Below, piece after piece: positions 1-7,859 of a stretch of DNA of 64,000 nucleotides. Below the pieces are notes generated by a model. The model was given only the letters and a program-made list of their open reading frames with translations. It did no database searches and was not told the DNA's origin. The stretch covers positions 62,001 to 126,000 of the forward strand of contig NZ_JAIOAP010000008.1 of assembly GCF_021190915.1 (NCBI RefSeq), written 5' to 3'. Position numbers and translations under genes: made by a program. The stretch is from Cohnella silvisoli. GTDB lineage: Bacteria > Bacillota > Bacilli > Paenibacillales > Paenibacillaceae. Positions within the stretch are counted from its first letter, which is position 1, and every line of letters begins with the position of its first letter.

Positions 1-692
1 GAAGCGGCGAAGAAGCGGGTCTTAAGGAAAATCCGAACGGGATTACGGTGATCTTGTTCGTCGGGGTTAATGGCGTCGGAAAGACGACGACAATAGGGAA
101 ATTGGCTTGGCGTTACAAGCAGCAGGGCAAGAAGGTGCTCCTAGCTGCTGGGGACACGTTCCGTGCGGGCGCGATCGAGCAGTTGGAAGTATGGGGCGGA
201 CGCGTAGGCGTGGATGTGATCAAGCAAGAGTCCGGCTCCGATCCGGCGGCGGTCATGTTCGATGCCGTCCAAGCGGCCAAGAAGCGGAACGTAGACGTGC
301 TCATCTGCGATACGGCCGGCCGGCTGCAGAACAAAGCGAACCTGATGGAGGAGCTCGCCAAAATCCATCGCGTTATCCAACGCGAAATTCCCGGAGCTCC
401 GCATGAAACGTTGCTCGTTCTTGATGCAACGACGGGTCAGAACGCGCTTCAGCAGGCTAAGCTGTTTGGCGAGAAAAGCGGCGTAACCGGATTGGTGCTC
501 ACTAAGCTTGACGGAACGGCCAAGGGCGGAATCGTCATTGCTATCCGCAACGAGCTCTCGCTGCCGGTGAAGTTCGTTGGGCTTGGAGAGCAGATGGACG
601 ACCTGCAGCAGTTTGATGCGGACCAGTTCGTTCATGCCTTGTTTGCGGGCCTGGCAGGTATCGATGAAGTTGAAGATACGGAAGCCAACTAA
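1..692 (+). CDS. ftsY: Signal recognition particle receptor FtsY, C-terminal part (5' end outside window)
   Basis: This is the NG-domain end of FtsY, the membrane-associated GTPase that docks the SRP-ribosome complex at the translocon. The frame is already open at base 3 and reads into the G1 motif [10 protein letters not shown], followed by [16 protein letters not shown] (G3 region), [10 protein letters not shown] (G4) and the C-terminal [18 protein letters not shown] typical of FtsY rather than Ffh. The GTG at 48 is an internal valine, not the start. The gene ends just before a strong terminator, so it closes the upstream transcription unit (smc-ftsY in related Bacilli). In B. subtilis ylxM-ffh follows at once; here the purine cluster lies between. 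Confidence 0.97.
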   Translation, partial: SGEEAGLKENPNGITVILFVGVNGVGKTTTIGKLAWRYKQQGKKVLLAAGDTFRAGAIEQLEVWGGRVGVDVIKQESGSDPAAVMFDAVQAAKKRNVDVLICDTAGRLQNKANLMEELAKIHRVIQREIPGAPHETLLVLDATTGQNALQQAKLFGEKSGVTGLVLTKLDGTAKGGIVIAIRNELSLPVKFVGLGEQMDDLQQFDADQFVHALFAGLAGIDEVEDTEAN

Positions 693-706
693 TCAAAGAT
701 AAATGT

Positions 707-752
707 AAGATCACCCAACTAGGACTTTGTGTCCAGGGGTGATCTTTTTTTT
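707..752 (+). terminator. Rho-independent terminator after ftsY
   Basis: GATCACCC (from 709) pairs with GGGTGATC (737-744) across a loop, followed at once by a run of eight T. It sits 15 bp after the ftsY stop and separates ftsY from the purine cluster. Confidence 0.9.
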
Positions 753-813
753 GTTTGTTGCAACACTAACAATAACGCTCAAGTGTAATTTAACTAAAAT
801 TGATACTATATGT

Positions 814-956
814 TATGTAATATTACATACACCTTTCCGAATCGTTCACTATAAAAATAAATAAATACCATTATGTCCCATTAAGCAATAATACATAACA
901 TGTATATTGCAACAAAACAACTTTGCCTCTAAAATGTTATATATATTTACATGTAA
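814..956. promoter_or_regulatory. Cluster of three operator-like palindromes before the purine cluster
   Basis: Three inverted repeats lie in AT-rich DNA: a perfect 16-bp palindrome at 814-829 (TATGTAATATTACATA), ATACAT-AAC-ATGTAT at 891-905, and TTACATGTAA at 947-956. The last two share the core ACATGTA and bracket the candidate promoter at 907-935. This layout suggests binding sites for a dimeric regulator of the downstream genes; which regulator is unknown. AT-rich DNA makes short palindromes by chance, but the 16-bp one is unlikely to be accidental. Confidence 0.45.
907..935 (+). promoter_or_regulatory. Candidate sigma-A promoter of the purine cluster
   Basis: TTGCAA (907-912) and TAAAAT (930-935) are separated by 17 bp, a good match to the vegetative consensus, about 78 bp ahead of the small ORF at 1013. 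A palindrome ends one base before the -35 box and another lies just after the expected start of transcription. Confidence 0.5.
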
Positions 957-1012
957 TTCACATGCTGGCTCGATATCGCTTCACGTGTCGCTTGCCGAGG
1001 GGAGGTGCAGCT

Positions 1013-1246
1013 ATGTTTTTGACAGTCGAGCAAGCATTATCGGTATATCCTCTGTCTCAAGCATTCCGTTTAGAAGGATCTTTTCAAATAGCCGTACCGA
1101 TGCGTGACAACCGATTTTCCGGTTTCGACACCGCCATCGGTTCGAACGGAGAAGCTGGAATGCTTAAAAGAGGAATACTTATGTCATGCACGTCTGCAAC
1201 ATTTGCTGAGACTGAAGATGGCTTTTCTGTTCCGCAGGCTTCTTAG
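1013..1246 (+). pseudogene. Short ORF, probable remnant of a PucR-type regulator gene
   Basis: An ATG at 1013 follows a strong GAGGGGAGG site and opens a 77-residue frame beginning MFLTVEQALSVYPLSQA. From memory, this resembles the first residues of PucR-family purine catabolism regulators in Paenibacillus, which run to several hundred residues. After about residue 22 the likeness is lost and the frame stops at 1246. A second frame (about 1104-1310), open without a stop into the deaminase gene, encodes basic leucine-rich sequence whose character vaguely recalls the helix before a Crp-type DNA-binding domain. I read this as the debris of one or two regulator genes, but a small functional peptide cannot be excluded. 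Confidence 0.4.
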
Positions 1247-1310
1247 CAGGGAAACCTCATCGGCAGACCGCATACGGTATCTTATAGCATCTTTGAGGAG
1301 GAGGCGTTCC

Positions 1311-2636
1311 ATGGCAACGAAATTGATTCGCAACGCGATTATCGTGACGATGAATGGCAGCAATGAAGTGTTAAAGGGCGATGTTCTGATCACGGGCAAT
1401 AGGATTACTTCCGTTGGAGATCACTTAACCGAACAAGCAGATGTCATCATCGATGCCGAGGGTAAAGTTCTGCTCCCCGGATTCGTGCAAACGCATATCC
1501 ATTTGTGCCAGACGTTATTTCGCGGAAGGGCGGACGACTTGGCATTGATTGACTGGCTCCGCCAGAAAATATGGCCGCTTGAAGCCGCTCACGACGAGGA
1601 CTCCGTTTATTATTCGGCCTTGCTCGGTTTGGGTGAACTGATCCGAAGCGGAACGACGACGATACTCGACATGGAAACCGTGCATTATACGGATTCTGCC
1701 TTCCGCGCCATCGAAGAGAGCGGGATGCGGGCTTTGTCGGGCAAGGTCATGATGGATCATGGAACGGAAGTTCCGCTAGCGCTGCAAGAGCAGACGGAAA
1801 GCTCCTTGCAGCAAAGCGTCGATCTGCTGGAGCGTTGGCACGGCACGGCGAACGGACGCATCCAATATGCCTTCTGCCCGCGGTTCGTCGTCTCATGCAC
1901 GGAAAAGCTGCTGGTGGGGGTTCGGGATTTATCCGAGCAATATAAAGTCAAAGTGCATACGCACGCTTCGGAAAATTTAGACGAGATCGCGCTGGTCGAA
2001 GCGGAACGCGGAATGCGCAACGTGGTTTATTTGGATCATATCGGTTTAGCAAAGCCCAATCTGATCTTGGCGCACAGCATCTGGCTGAACGACGAGGAGA
2101 AGAGAATTATCCGCGATCGCGGAGTGAAGGTGACGCATTGTCCGGGCTCGAACATGAAGCTTGCTTCCGGTGTCGCCCAAATACCCGAACTGATGAGGGA
2201 AGGGATTGCGGTCGGGATCGGAGCGGACGGTGCGCCTTGCAACAACAACTTGGATATGTTCCAAGAAATGAGGCTGACCGCCTTCATCCAGAAGATTCAG
2301 CATGGACCTACCGTTATGGATGCGAGAACGGTGCTTCGAATGGCAACGATGGGCGGAGCGGAAGTTCTCGGCATGGAGAAGGAAATCGGCAGCATCGAAG
2401 TCGGCAAATTAGCGGATTTGCAGCTGCTCGATTTGGAAGATTTCCATGCGTATCCGTCGTACGACGCGGATTTGTTCTCCAGAGTCGTCTATGCCGCTAC
2501 GCGCGGCGATGTGGACACGGTTTTCATTGACGGAGAAATCGTCATGCAAGGGAAAATGGTGAAGACAGTAGATCGCAAACGAGTGTTAAAGGAATCGGAT
2601 CGCGCGCTCAAAGGACTGTTGAACAGAATCGGCTAA
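1311..2636 (+). CDS. Amidohydrolase-family deaminase, probably acting on a purine
   Basis: 441 residues of the metal-dependent amidohydrolase superfamily (ATZ/TRZ, SAH/MTA deaminase, 8-oxoguanine and guanine deaminase branch). The metal-binding HIH of PGFVQTHIHLCQTLFRG lies near residue 62, another His in KVHTHASEN in the middle, and the catalytic Asp in GIGADGAPCNNN near residue 305. As first gene of a purine-degradation cluster it most plausibly deaminates guanine or a related base to feed xanthine dehydrogenase; sequence alone does not separate this from S-adenosylhomocysteine or methylthioadenosine deaminase. The ATG at 1311 is chosen because GAGGAGGAGG stands before it; the frame is open upstream for 200 bases, but that part is not amidohydrolase-like. 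Confidence 0.85.
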   Translation: MATKLIRNAIIVTMNGSNEVLKGDVLITGNRITSVGDHLTEQADVIIDAEGKVLLPGFVQTHIHLCQTLFRGRADDLALIDWLRQKIWPLEAAHDEDSVYYSALLGLGELIRSGTTTILDMETVHYTDSAFRAIEESGMRALSGKVMMDHGTEVPLALQEQTESSLQQSVDLLERWHGTANGRIQYAFCPRFVVSCTEKLLVGVRDLSEQYKVKVHTHASENLDEIALVEAERGMRNVVYLDHIGLAKPNLILAHSIWLNDEEKRIIRDRGVKVTHCPGSNMKLASGVAQIPELMREGIAVGIGADGAPCNNNLDMFQEMRLTAFIQKIQHGPTVMDARTVLRMATMGGAEVLGMEKEIGSIEVGKLADLQLLDLEDFHAYPSYDADLFSRVVYAATRGDVDTVFIDGEIVMQGKMVKTVDRKRVLKESDRALKGLLNRIG

Positions 2637-2653
2637 CAATGGGGGGCGGCTTC

Positions 2654-3706
2654 ATGGATGGTTACTCGATTTTGTCCTATGCCTGTAACGTCGGTAAACC
2701 TGCCGTATTGGCAACACTCGTCCACGTGGAGGGCCATTCTTACCGCAAAGCCGGAGCTTCCATGCTGCTATTGCCGGATGGCATCAAAATAGGTAGTTTA
2801 AGCCCGGGCTGTCTGGAATCCGATCTCCAGGAAAGAGTCGGGGACATCCTGCATACCGGCGAAGCGGAGCACGTCGTCTATAATATGCGACCGGAAGAGG
2901 ATGCCGTCTGGGGCGAAGCGATCGGTTGCGGGGGCGTTCTTCGGATTTTGCTCGAGCCGATGCAAGGCTGCCCGCTGGAATGGCTTGCGGAAGCTTGCTC
3001 CGAGGTAGAAGCGGGCGCAGAGGTTGAACTCGTTCGATATCTAATCGGCCGGAAAATCCATTACGAAATCAAGAGCAGCCGGGTAAACCGATCGAATCCG
3101 ATCGCGTCATCTCTCGCGAAGGAGAAACGAACGGCTTTGTTCTCTACCACTTTCGCACCGAGACCTCGGCTATTCGTATTCGGGGCAGACGATGGAACGG
3201 TGCCGATCGCGCGATTGGCTGGCGGCATTGGGTTTCGCGTCGCCGTTGGCGACTGGAGGTCTTCACTCTGTTATCCGGAGCGGTTTCCGGACGCAGAACT
3301 GGCAATCGGATCGCCGGAGTCGATCTGTGCTTCGCTTGCAATCACGGCGGACGATTATATTCTGATTTGCGGCCATCAACTGCACAAGGATCGCGAAATG
3401 CTGGAGAGGGTATTGCCGTTAAAGCCGGTTTATCTAGGGGTTATGGGTTCAAAGAATAGGATCCGGCATTTATTCGAGGGACTCCAGGATACGAAGGATA
3501 TTTACGCGCCCGTCGGAATCGATATCGGGGCGGAAGGGCCGGAAGAGATCGCGATCAGCATAACGGCTCAATTGATCGCGGTGAGGAAAGACCGGCAAAG
3601 ACGGCAAGGAGTGGGTTCATTTGCGTATCGCTGGGATTTACTTGGCGGCGGGACAGAGCAAGAGAATGGGAATTCCCAAGCTTTCCTTGGAGCTTGTACC
3701 AGGTAG
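2654..3706 (+). CDS. xdhC: XdhC/CoxI-family molybdenum cofactor insertion protein
   Basis: 350 residues. XdhC proteins bind molybdenum cofactor and support its sulfuration and insertion into xanthine dehydrogenase. The N-terminal domain shows VHVEGHSYRKAGASMLL and GCGGVLRILLEPM; the C-terminal Rossmann-like half has PRPRLFVFGADDGTVPIARL, ICGHQLHKDREMLERVL and YLGVMGSKNRIRHLF, the usual XdhC C-terminal signatures. The ATG at 2654 has a G-rich site eight bases upstream; an in-frame ATG at 2639 directly follows the previous stop but has no such site. Only 17 bp separate it from the deaminase gene and its end overlaps the next gene by 86 bp, so the genes are co-transcribed. B. subtilis counterpart: pucA. 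Confidence 0.9.
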   Translation: MDGYSILSYACNVGKPAVLATLVHVEGHSYRKAGASMLLLPDGIKIGSLSPGCLESDLQERVGDILHTGEAEHVVYNMRPEEDAVWGEAIGCGGVLRILLEPMQGCPLEWLAEACSEVEAGAEVELVRYLIGRKIHYEIKSSRVNRSNPIASSLAKEKRTALFSTTFAPRPRLFVFGADDGTVPIARLAGGIGFRVAVGDWRSSLCYPERFPDAELAIGSPESICASLAITADDYILICGHQLHKDREMLERVLPLKPVYLGVMGSKNRIRHLFEGLQDTKDIYAPVGIDIGAEGPEEIAISITAQLIAVRKDRQRRQGVGSFAYRWDLLGGGTEQENGNSQAFLGACTR

Positions 3707-4325
3707 CTTTCTAGGATCGATAGCCTTAAAGCGGATGTTGGCGAGCAAGCAGATAGATACGGTCACGGCGGTTGTGAGGAAATCCGATACGCTGAATTGG
3801 ATCCCCGAGAAGGAATGGGGAACGAACGGCAGCGGAAAGCTGCGTATCGCGCGTTGCGAGGATGCGGCACTCGGAATGTCTTACTCCCTTAGGGAAGGTT
3901 TGAGGGCGACGCTTTCCGAATCGCCTCAGGCCATCATGATCGTGCTTGCGGATCAGCCCTTCATTACGTCGGAATTGCTGGATAACCTTGTTGCCGTCTA
4001 TCGGGACCGGCCCGATTTGGATTTCGTTGCTTGCGTCGGTGCTAATGCCGCGATGCCCCCCGTTTTGTTCGCTCCTTCCATGTTCGACGCGATAAGCCGA
4101 TTGGAAGGAGATAGGGGAGCCCGCAAGCTTCTGGCTTCACCCGCTTACCGGGGATCGCTTGTGCCGGTAAAGTCGGATCTCGTGTTTACGGATATCGATA
4201 CTCCTTTGGAATTAACGATTGCAAGAAATTCGTGGATGACCGCGAAATCGGAACGGGAAGGAGGCGACGGAGATGACAACATCGGTTTCGGTGGAAATGA
4301 GTCGAATATGCAAGAAGTTCGGTAA
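3621..4325 (+). CDS. pucB: MobA-like nucleotidyltransferase for molybdenum cofactor (PucB/MocA type)
   Basis: 234 residues of the NTP-transferase family that includes MocA, which turns molybdopterin into the cytosine dinucleotide form, and B. subtilis PucB, needed for xanthine dehydrogenase. The N-terminal MRIAGIYLAAGQSKRMG is the nucleotide-binding loop; VLADQPFITSELLDNL carries the metal-binding Asp. The start is TTG at 3621, behind AAGGAG at a nine-base spacing, so the gene begins 86 bp inside xdhC in another frame. Its 3' end in turn runs 53 bp into the ABC transporter gene. Together with xdhC it forms the cofactor-maturation pair of this cluster. Confidence 0.86.
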   Translation: MRIAGIYLAAGQSKRMGIPKLSLELVPGSFLGSIALKRMLASKQIDTVTAVVRKSDTLNWIPEKEWGTNGSGKLRIARCEDAALGMSYSLREGLRATLSESPQAIMIVLADQPFITSELLDNLVAVYRDRPDLDFVACVGANAAMPPVLFAPSMFDAISRLEGDRGARKLLASPAYRGSLVPVKSDLVFTDIDTPLELTIARNSWMTAKSEREGGDGDDNIGFGGNESNMQEVR

Positions 4326-5808
4326 GGTAATGGCGAACGATCAGGTCGATTTCAGTGCCAATGCCGGGGAAATCCACGCATTATTGGGAGAGAACGGCGC
4401 GGGCAAAAGCACGATGATGTGCATGTTGTCGGGGGTGTACCGTCCAACGAGCGGGGACATTCGCCTCTTCGGCAAATCCGTCAAAATCCGTTCGCCCAAA
4501 GATGCCGCGCAGCTTGGAGTCGGGATGGTTTTCCAAAATTTCCGGCTCGTTCAGACGCTGACGGCCGCGGAAAATATCGTCTTGGGCGAGAAGTCGTCGT
4601 TCTGGCGGGGATCGAAATGGATGAGAGACAAACAGGAAGAAATCCGCGGCATTTCCGAGAAGTTCGGCCTGCCTTTCCCCGTCGACCGCCCGATCTGGCA
4701 ATTGTCCGTCGGCGAGCAGCAGCGCATCGAGATCGTCAAGACGCTATACCGCGGAGTCGGTTTGATCATTCTAGACGAGCCTACTTCGGTACTTACCCCG
4801 GGCGAAGCTTCCCAATTATTCGATACGCTTGTGCAATTGAAGGCCGAAGGCAAAACGATTATTCTCACGACCCACAAGCTGAAAGAGGTTATGGCGGTAG
4901 CGGACCGGATATCGGTCATGCGTAAAGGCCGAATGATTCACACCGTCGACAAAAGCGCAACAAGCGAACGCGAGCTCGCGCAAATCATGGTTGGCAAAGA
5001 AATGACTCCCCCTCGCGAGATGGCAAAGCGACAAAAGGGGAAGTCGCTGCTCAGCGTTCAGCATCTCGACGTATTGGCCGAGCTTGGACGCAAAGCGCTG
5101 GATAATCTGTCCCTTGAAGTCCATGAAGGCGAGATCGTCGGCGTGGCGGGCGTCGCCGGCAACGGACAGAAGGAGCTGGCGGAAGTGCTCTCGGGTTTGC
5201 TGCCTTGGAAGAGAGGCAAGATCGTTTTCAACGGTCAAGAGATGAGAACAGCTTCCGTTCGCAACGCCATTGAATCCGGTATCTCCCACGTACCCGAGAA
5301 TCGGATGAAAAGCGGCCTTGCCGGCAGCTTGGGGGTCGTGGACAATCTGTTGTTCAAATCGTACCGGACCAAAGAACGCTCGCTATTGGGTTTTCTAAGA
5401 ATCGGAAGCAACCGGCGATGGTCGCAGACGTTAGTCGAGCAATTCGACGTGAAGACGCCGGATCTCGACACTCCGGTACAGCAATTGTCGGGCGGCAACC
5501 AACAGAAGCTGCTGTTTGCAAGGGAAATCCACCGCGAGCCCTTGCTCATGATCGCCGTGCATCCGACCCAAGGCCTTGACATCGGTGCGACGGAAGGCGT
5601 TCATCGCCTGTTGACTAACCTGCGAAATTCCGGCAAATCGGTACTGCTGATCTCGGAGGATTTGGATGAGGTGCTGCAACTGTCCGACCGAATCCTCGTC
5701 ATCTATAACGGCGGCATTATCGGGGAGATGGCTCGCGAGGAAGCCGATCGGGAACGGATCGGGGAATATATGGCAGGTTTGCGCGACAGCGGGGAGGAAG
5801 CGGTATGA
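4273..5808 (+). CDS. Nucleoside/purine-type ABC importer, double ATP-binding subunit
   Basis: 511 residues with two ABC modules in tandem, the arrangement of sugar and nucleoside importers (NupO, RbsA). Module 1 has LLGENGAGKSTMMCMLSG (Walker A, about residue 40), the signature LSVGEQQRIEIVK and LIILDEPTSVLTPGE. Module 2 has a relaxed Walker A (GVAGVAGNGQKELAEVLSG), signature LSGGNQQKLLFAREI and an altered Walker B region (LLMIAVHPTQGLDIGA, without the usual D-E pair), as is normal for the second module of this family. The ATG at 4273 has AAGGAGG seven bases upstream. Two permease genes follow, and the neighbours make a purine base or nucleoside the likely cargo. Confidence 0.93.
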   Translation: MTTSVSVEMSRICKKFGKVMANDQVDFSANAGEIHALLGENGAGKSTMMCMLSGVYRPTSGDIRLFGKSVKIRSPKDAAQLGVGMVFQNFRLVQTLTAAENIVLGEKSSFWRGSKWMRDKQEEIRGISEKFGLPFPVDRPIWQLSVGEQQRIEIVKTLYRGVGLIILDEPTSVLTPGEASQLFDTLVQLKAEGKTIILTTHKLKEVMAVADRISVMRKGRMIHTVDKSATSERELAQIMVGKEMTPPREMAKRQKGKSLLSVQHLDVLAELGRKALDNLSLEVHEGEIVGVAGVAGNGQKELAEVLSGLLPWKRGKIVFNGQEMRTASVRNAIESGISHVPENRMKSGLAGSLGVVDNLLFKSYRTKERSLLGFLRIGSNRRWSQTLVEQFDVKTPDLDTPVQQLSGGNQQKLLFAREIHREPLLMIAVHPTQGLDIGATEGVHRLLTNLRNSGKSVLLISEDLDEVLQLSDRILVIYNGGIIGEMAREEADRERIGEYMAGLRDSGEEAV

Positions 5809-6884
5809 AGGAACTAGCCGCCAAGCGGATGCGCCTCCCTTATCGGTTGGATTACGATCCTAGCAAAAAAATCAACGTATGGTGGATGACGATCGCTTCC
5901 GTTCTCTTCGCATTAGCCATATGCGGGATATTCATCGCGGCTAATGGAATGAATCCTTTCCCGGTATACAAGAAGCTGCTCTCCGGTGCGTTCGGAAGCT
6001 CCTTCGGTCTAACCGAAACGCTGGTTAAATCGATTCCGTTGCTCCTTTGCGGACTCGGCGTATCGATCGCCTACCGGATATCGGTATGGAATATCGGTGC
6101 GGAGGGACAATTCGCCGCGGGGGCGATCGCCGCCACTTCCGTGACGATCTATTTTCCCGATTTGCCTATTTACCTGAGCATCCCTTTAATGATCGTGTTC
6201 GGAATCGCGGCGGGCGGTTTCTGGGGTTTATTAACGGCGATCCCGCGCACTTATTTTCAAGTTAACGAACTGATCACGTCCTTAATGCTGAACTACGTTG
6301 CCTTGCTTGCCCTGAATTATTTCGTGTTCGGTCCTTGGAAAGACCCGAAAGGCTTTAACTTCCCCGGCACCCCGATGTTTAACGAAGCGCAGACACTTCC
6401 GGTTCTCGGTGACACGCGCTTGCATCTTGGGCTGCTATTCGCGATTGTCGTCGTTCTTCTTTACGCGTTCACGATTCGTTACACCCGCTGGGGATACGAG
6501 CTGAGATTGATCGGCGCCAACGCGGAAGCGGCGAAAAACGCGGGCATCCGCATTTCCCGCCACATTCTGATCGTCATGGTCATCAGCGGAGGATTGGCCG
6601 GACTTGCGGGCATGAGCGAAGTATCGGGAGTTACGCACCGCTTGATGTATGGAATCTCTCCGGGTTACGGTTACACGGCGATCATCGTCGCTTGGCTTGC
6701 CAAGCTGAACCCCATCGGCCTAGTCGTGTCCTCATTCTTGTTCGGAGGGTTGATCGTAGGCGGGTATAGCGTGCAGACGCTCGGATTGCCTTCTTCGATA
6801 TCCAACATGCTTCAGGGCGCGATCTTGTTTTTCCTAATCGCGAGCGATACGATCGGCAAATTCCGGCTGCGGCGAAACGACTAG
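5805..6884 (+). CDS. ABC importer permease (BPD_transp_2 family), first
   Basis: 359 residues, a multi-helix inner-membrane permease of the branched-chain amino acid/ribose/nucleoside type. The first membrane helix lies near residues 27-47 and the core has SIAYRISVWNIGAEGQFAAGAIAA, LITSLMLNYVALLALNYFVFG (both family hallmarks) and LRLIGANAEAAKNAGIRIS, the cytoplasmic coupling loop. The ATG overlaps the ATPase stop (ATGA), so translation is coupled. It should pair with the next permease to form the membrane channel. Confidence 0.92.
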   Translation: MKELAAKRMRLPYRLDYDPSKKINVWWMTIASVLFALAICGIFIAANGMNPFPVYKKLLSGAFGSSFGLTETLVKSIPLLLCGLGVSIAYRISVWNIGAEGQFAAGAIAATSVTIYFPDLPIYLSIPLMIVFGIAAGGFWGLLTAIPRTYFQVNELITSLMLNYVALLALNYFVFGPWKDPKGFNFPGTPMFNEAQTLPVLGDTRLHLGLLFAIVVVLLYAFTIRYTRWGYELRLIGANAEAAKNAGIRISRHILIVMVISGGLAGLAGMSEVSGVTHRLMYGISPGYGYTAIIVAWLAKLNPIGLVVSSFLFGGLIVGGYSVQTLGLPSSISNMLQGAILFFLIASDTIGKFRLRRND

Positions 6885-6900
6885 GAGAGTGAAATAAGCG

Positions 6901-7830
6901 ATGGATATGTTGATTCAAATCATAGTTGCCGCCGTCGGTTCCGGAACGCCTCTCTTGTTCGCGACGTTAGGCGGAATTCTTATTGAAAGATCCGGGATCA
7001 TCCAGCTGGGAGCCGAAGGGCTCATGCTGATGGGGGCTGTCGTTGCCTGCATCGCTTATATCCATACGGGCAGCCTCGCGGCGGCTCTACTAGCCGTATT
7101 TGCCGTTAGTGCCTTGCTTGGCGTCATTCACGGGTTTCTAACCGTCTCCTTGGTCAGCAACCAGATCGTGTGCGGCTTGGCGATGACCTTGTTCGGAGCA
7201 GGTCTTAGCGCTTATCTGGGGAAGCCTTACAGCGGCAATCCTATCCCGGGATCGGTGCCGAAATGGGATATGCCGGGGCTCGAATCCATTCCTCTGATCG
7301 GAGATTTGTTCGCTCATTTGGACGTATTGACTTGGCTAAGCTTCTTACTCGTCATCTTGATGCATTTGTTCATTCATCGGACTTCTTGGGGGCTTCATCT
7401 TCGGGCGATCGGGGATAACCCGCCTACCGCGGACGTGATGGGCATTCGGGTTCAAGCGTTCCGTTACGGCTATATCGTTGTCGGTTCGATGCTCATCGGA
7501 TTGGCGGGAGCGGATATGCTGCTTGTCTATTCCCCGACGTGGACGGAAGGGATGACGGCCGGACGAGGCTGGATCGCCATCGCGCTTATTATATTTGCCA
7601 GATGGAACCCGGTTCGCGCTTTGTTCTGCGCTTACTTTTTCGGGGCGCTCGATACGGTCGGCTTCCGGTTTCAATTGCTCGGCAGCCACATTCCGTCTTA
7701 TTTTCTGAAAATGATTCCTTATCTCGTAACTATTCTCGTATTGATGTATTTGGGTTGGCGCAATCGGAATAAGCCATCGGGCTCTCCTGAGGCGCTTGGA
7801 ATGCCGTATATACGGGAACAAAGATTTTAA
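6901..7830 (+). CDS. ABC importer permease (BPD_transp_2 family), second
   Basis: 309 residues, the shorter partner permease. FATLGGILIERSGIIQLGAEGLMLMGA at the N-terminus and LHLRAIGDNPPTADVMGIRV (coupling loop) are typical of the NupQ-type subunit of guanosine and purine nucleoside importers. It starts 17 bp after the first permease behind a GGAGAG site. The usual BMP-family lipoprotein that captures the substrate is not encoded here; the next gene is a xanthine dehydrogenase subunit. Confidence 0.92.
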   Translation: MDMLIQIIVAAVGSGTPLLFATLGGILIERSGIIQLGAEGLMLMGAVVACIAYIHTGSLAAALLAVFAVSALLGVIHGFLTVSLVSNQIVCGLAMTLFGAGLSAYLGKPYSGNPIPGSVPKWDMPGLESIPLIGDLFAHLDVLTWLSFLLVILMHLFIHRTSWGLHLRAIGDNPPTADVMGIRVQAFRYGYIVVGSMLIGLAGADMLLVYSPTWTEGMTAGRGWIAIALIIFARWNPVRALFCAYFFGALDTVGFRFQLLGSHIPSYFLKMIPYLVTILVLMYLGWRNRNKPSGSPEALGMPYIREQRF

Positions 7831-7859
7831 CATTCGATTCGAAAAAGGAGGGGGTAACG

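Noticed and set aside
1104..1310. Longer N-terminus for the deaminase
   Set aside because: The upstream frame is open, but amidohydrolases of this family start close to the MATKLIRNA segment and the strong ribosome site lies at about 1296-1305.
753..1310. Purine riboswitch before the purine cluster
   Set aside because: I looked for the conserved three-way junction of guanine/xanthine-type riboswitches and saw no matching loops or stems.
5805..7830. Branched-chain amino acid or simple-sugar transporter as identity of the permeases
   Set aside because: The family is shared, but the two-unequal-permease arrangement and the purine neighbours favour a nucleoside/purine cargo.
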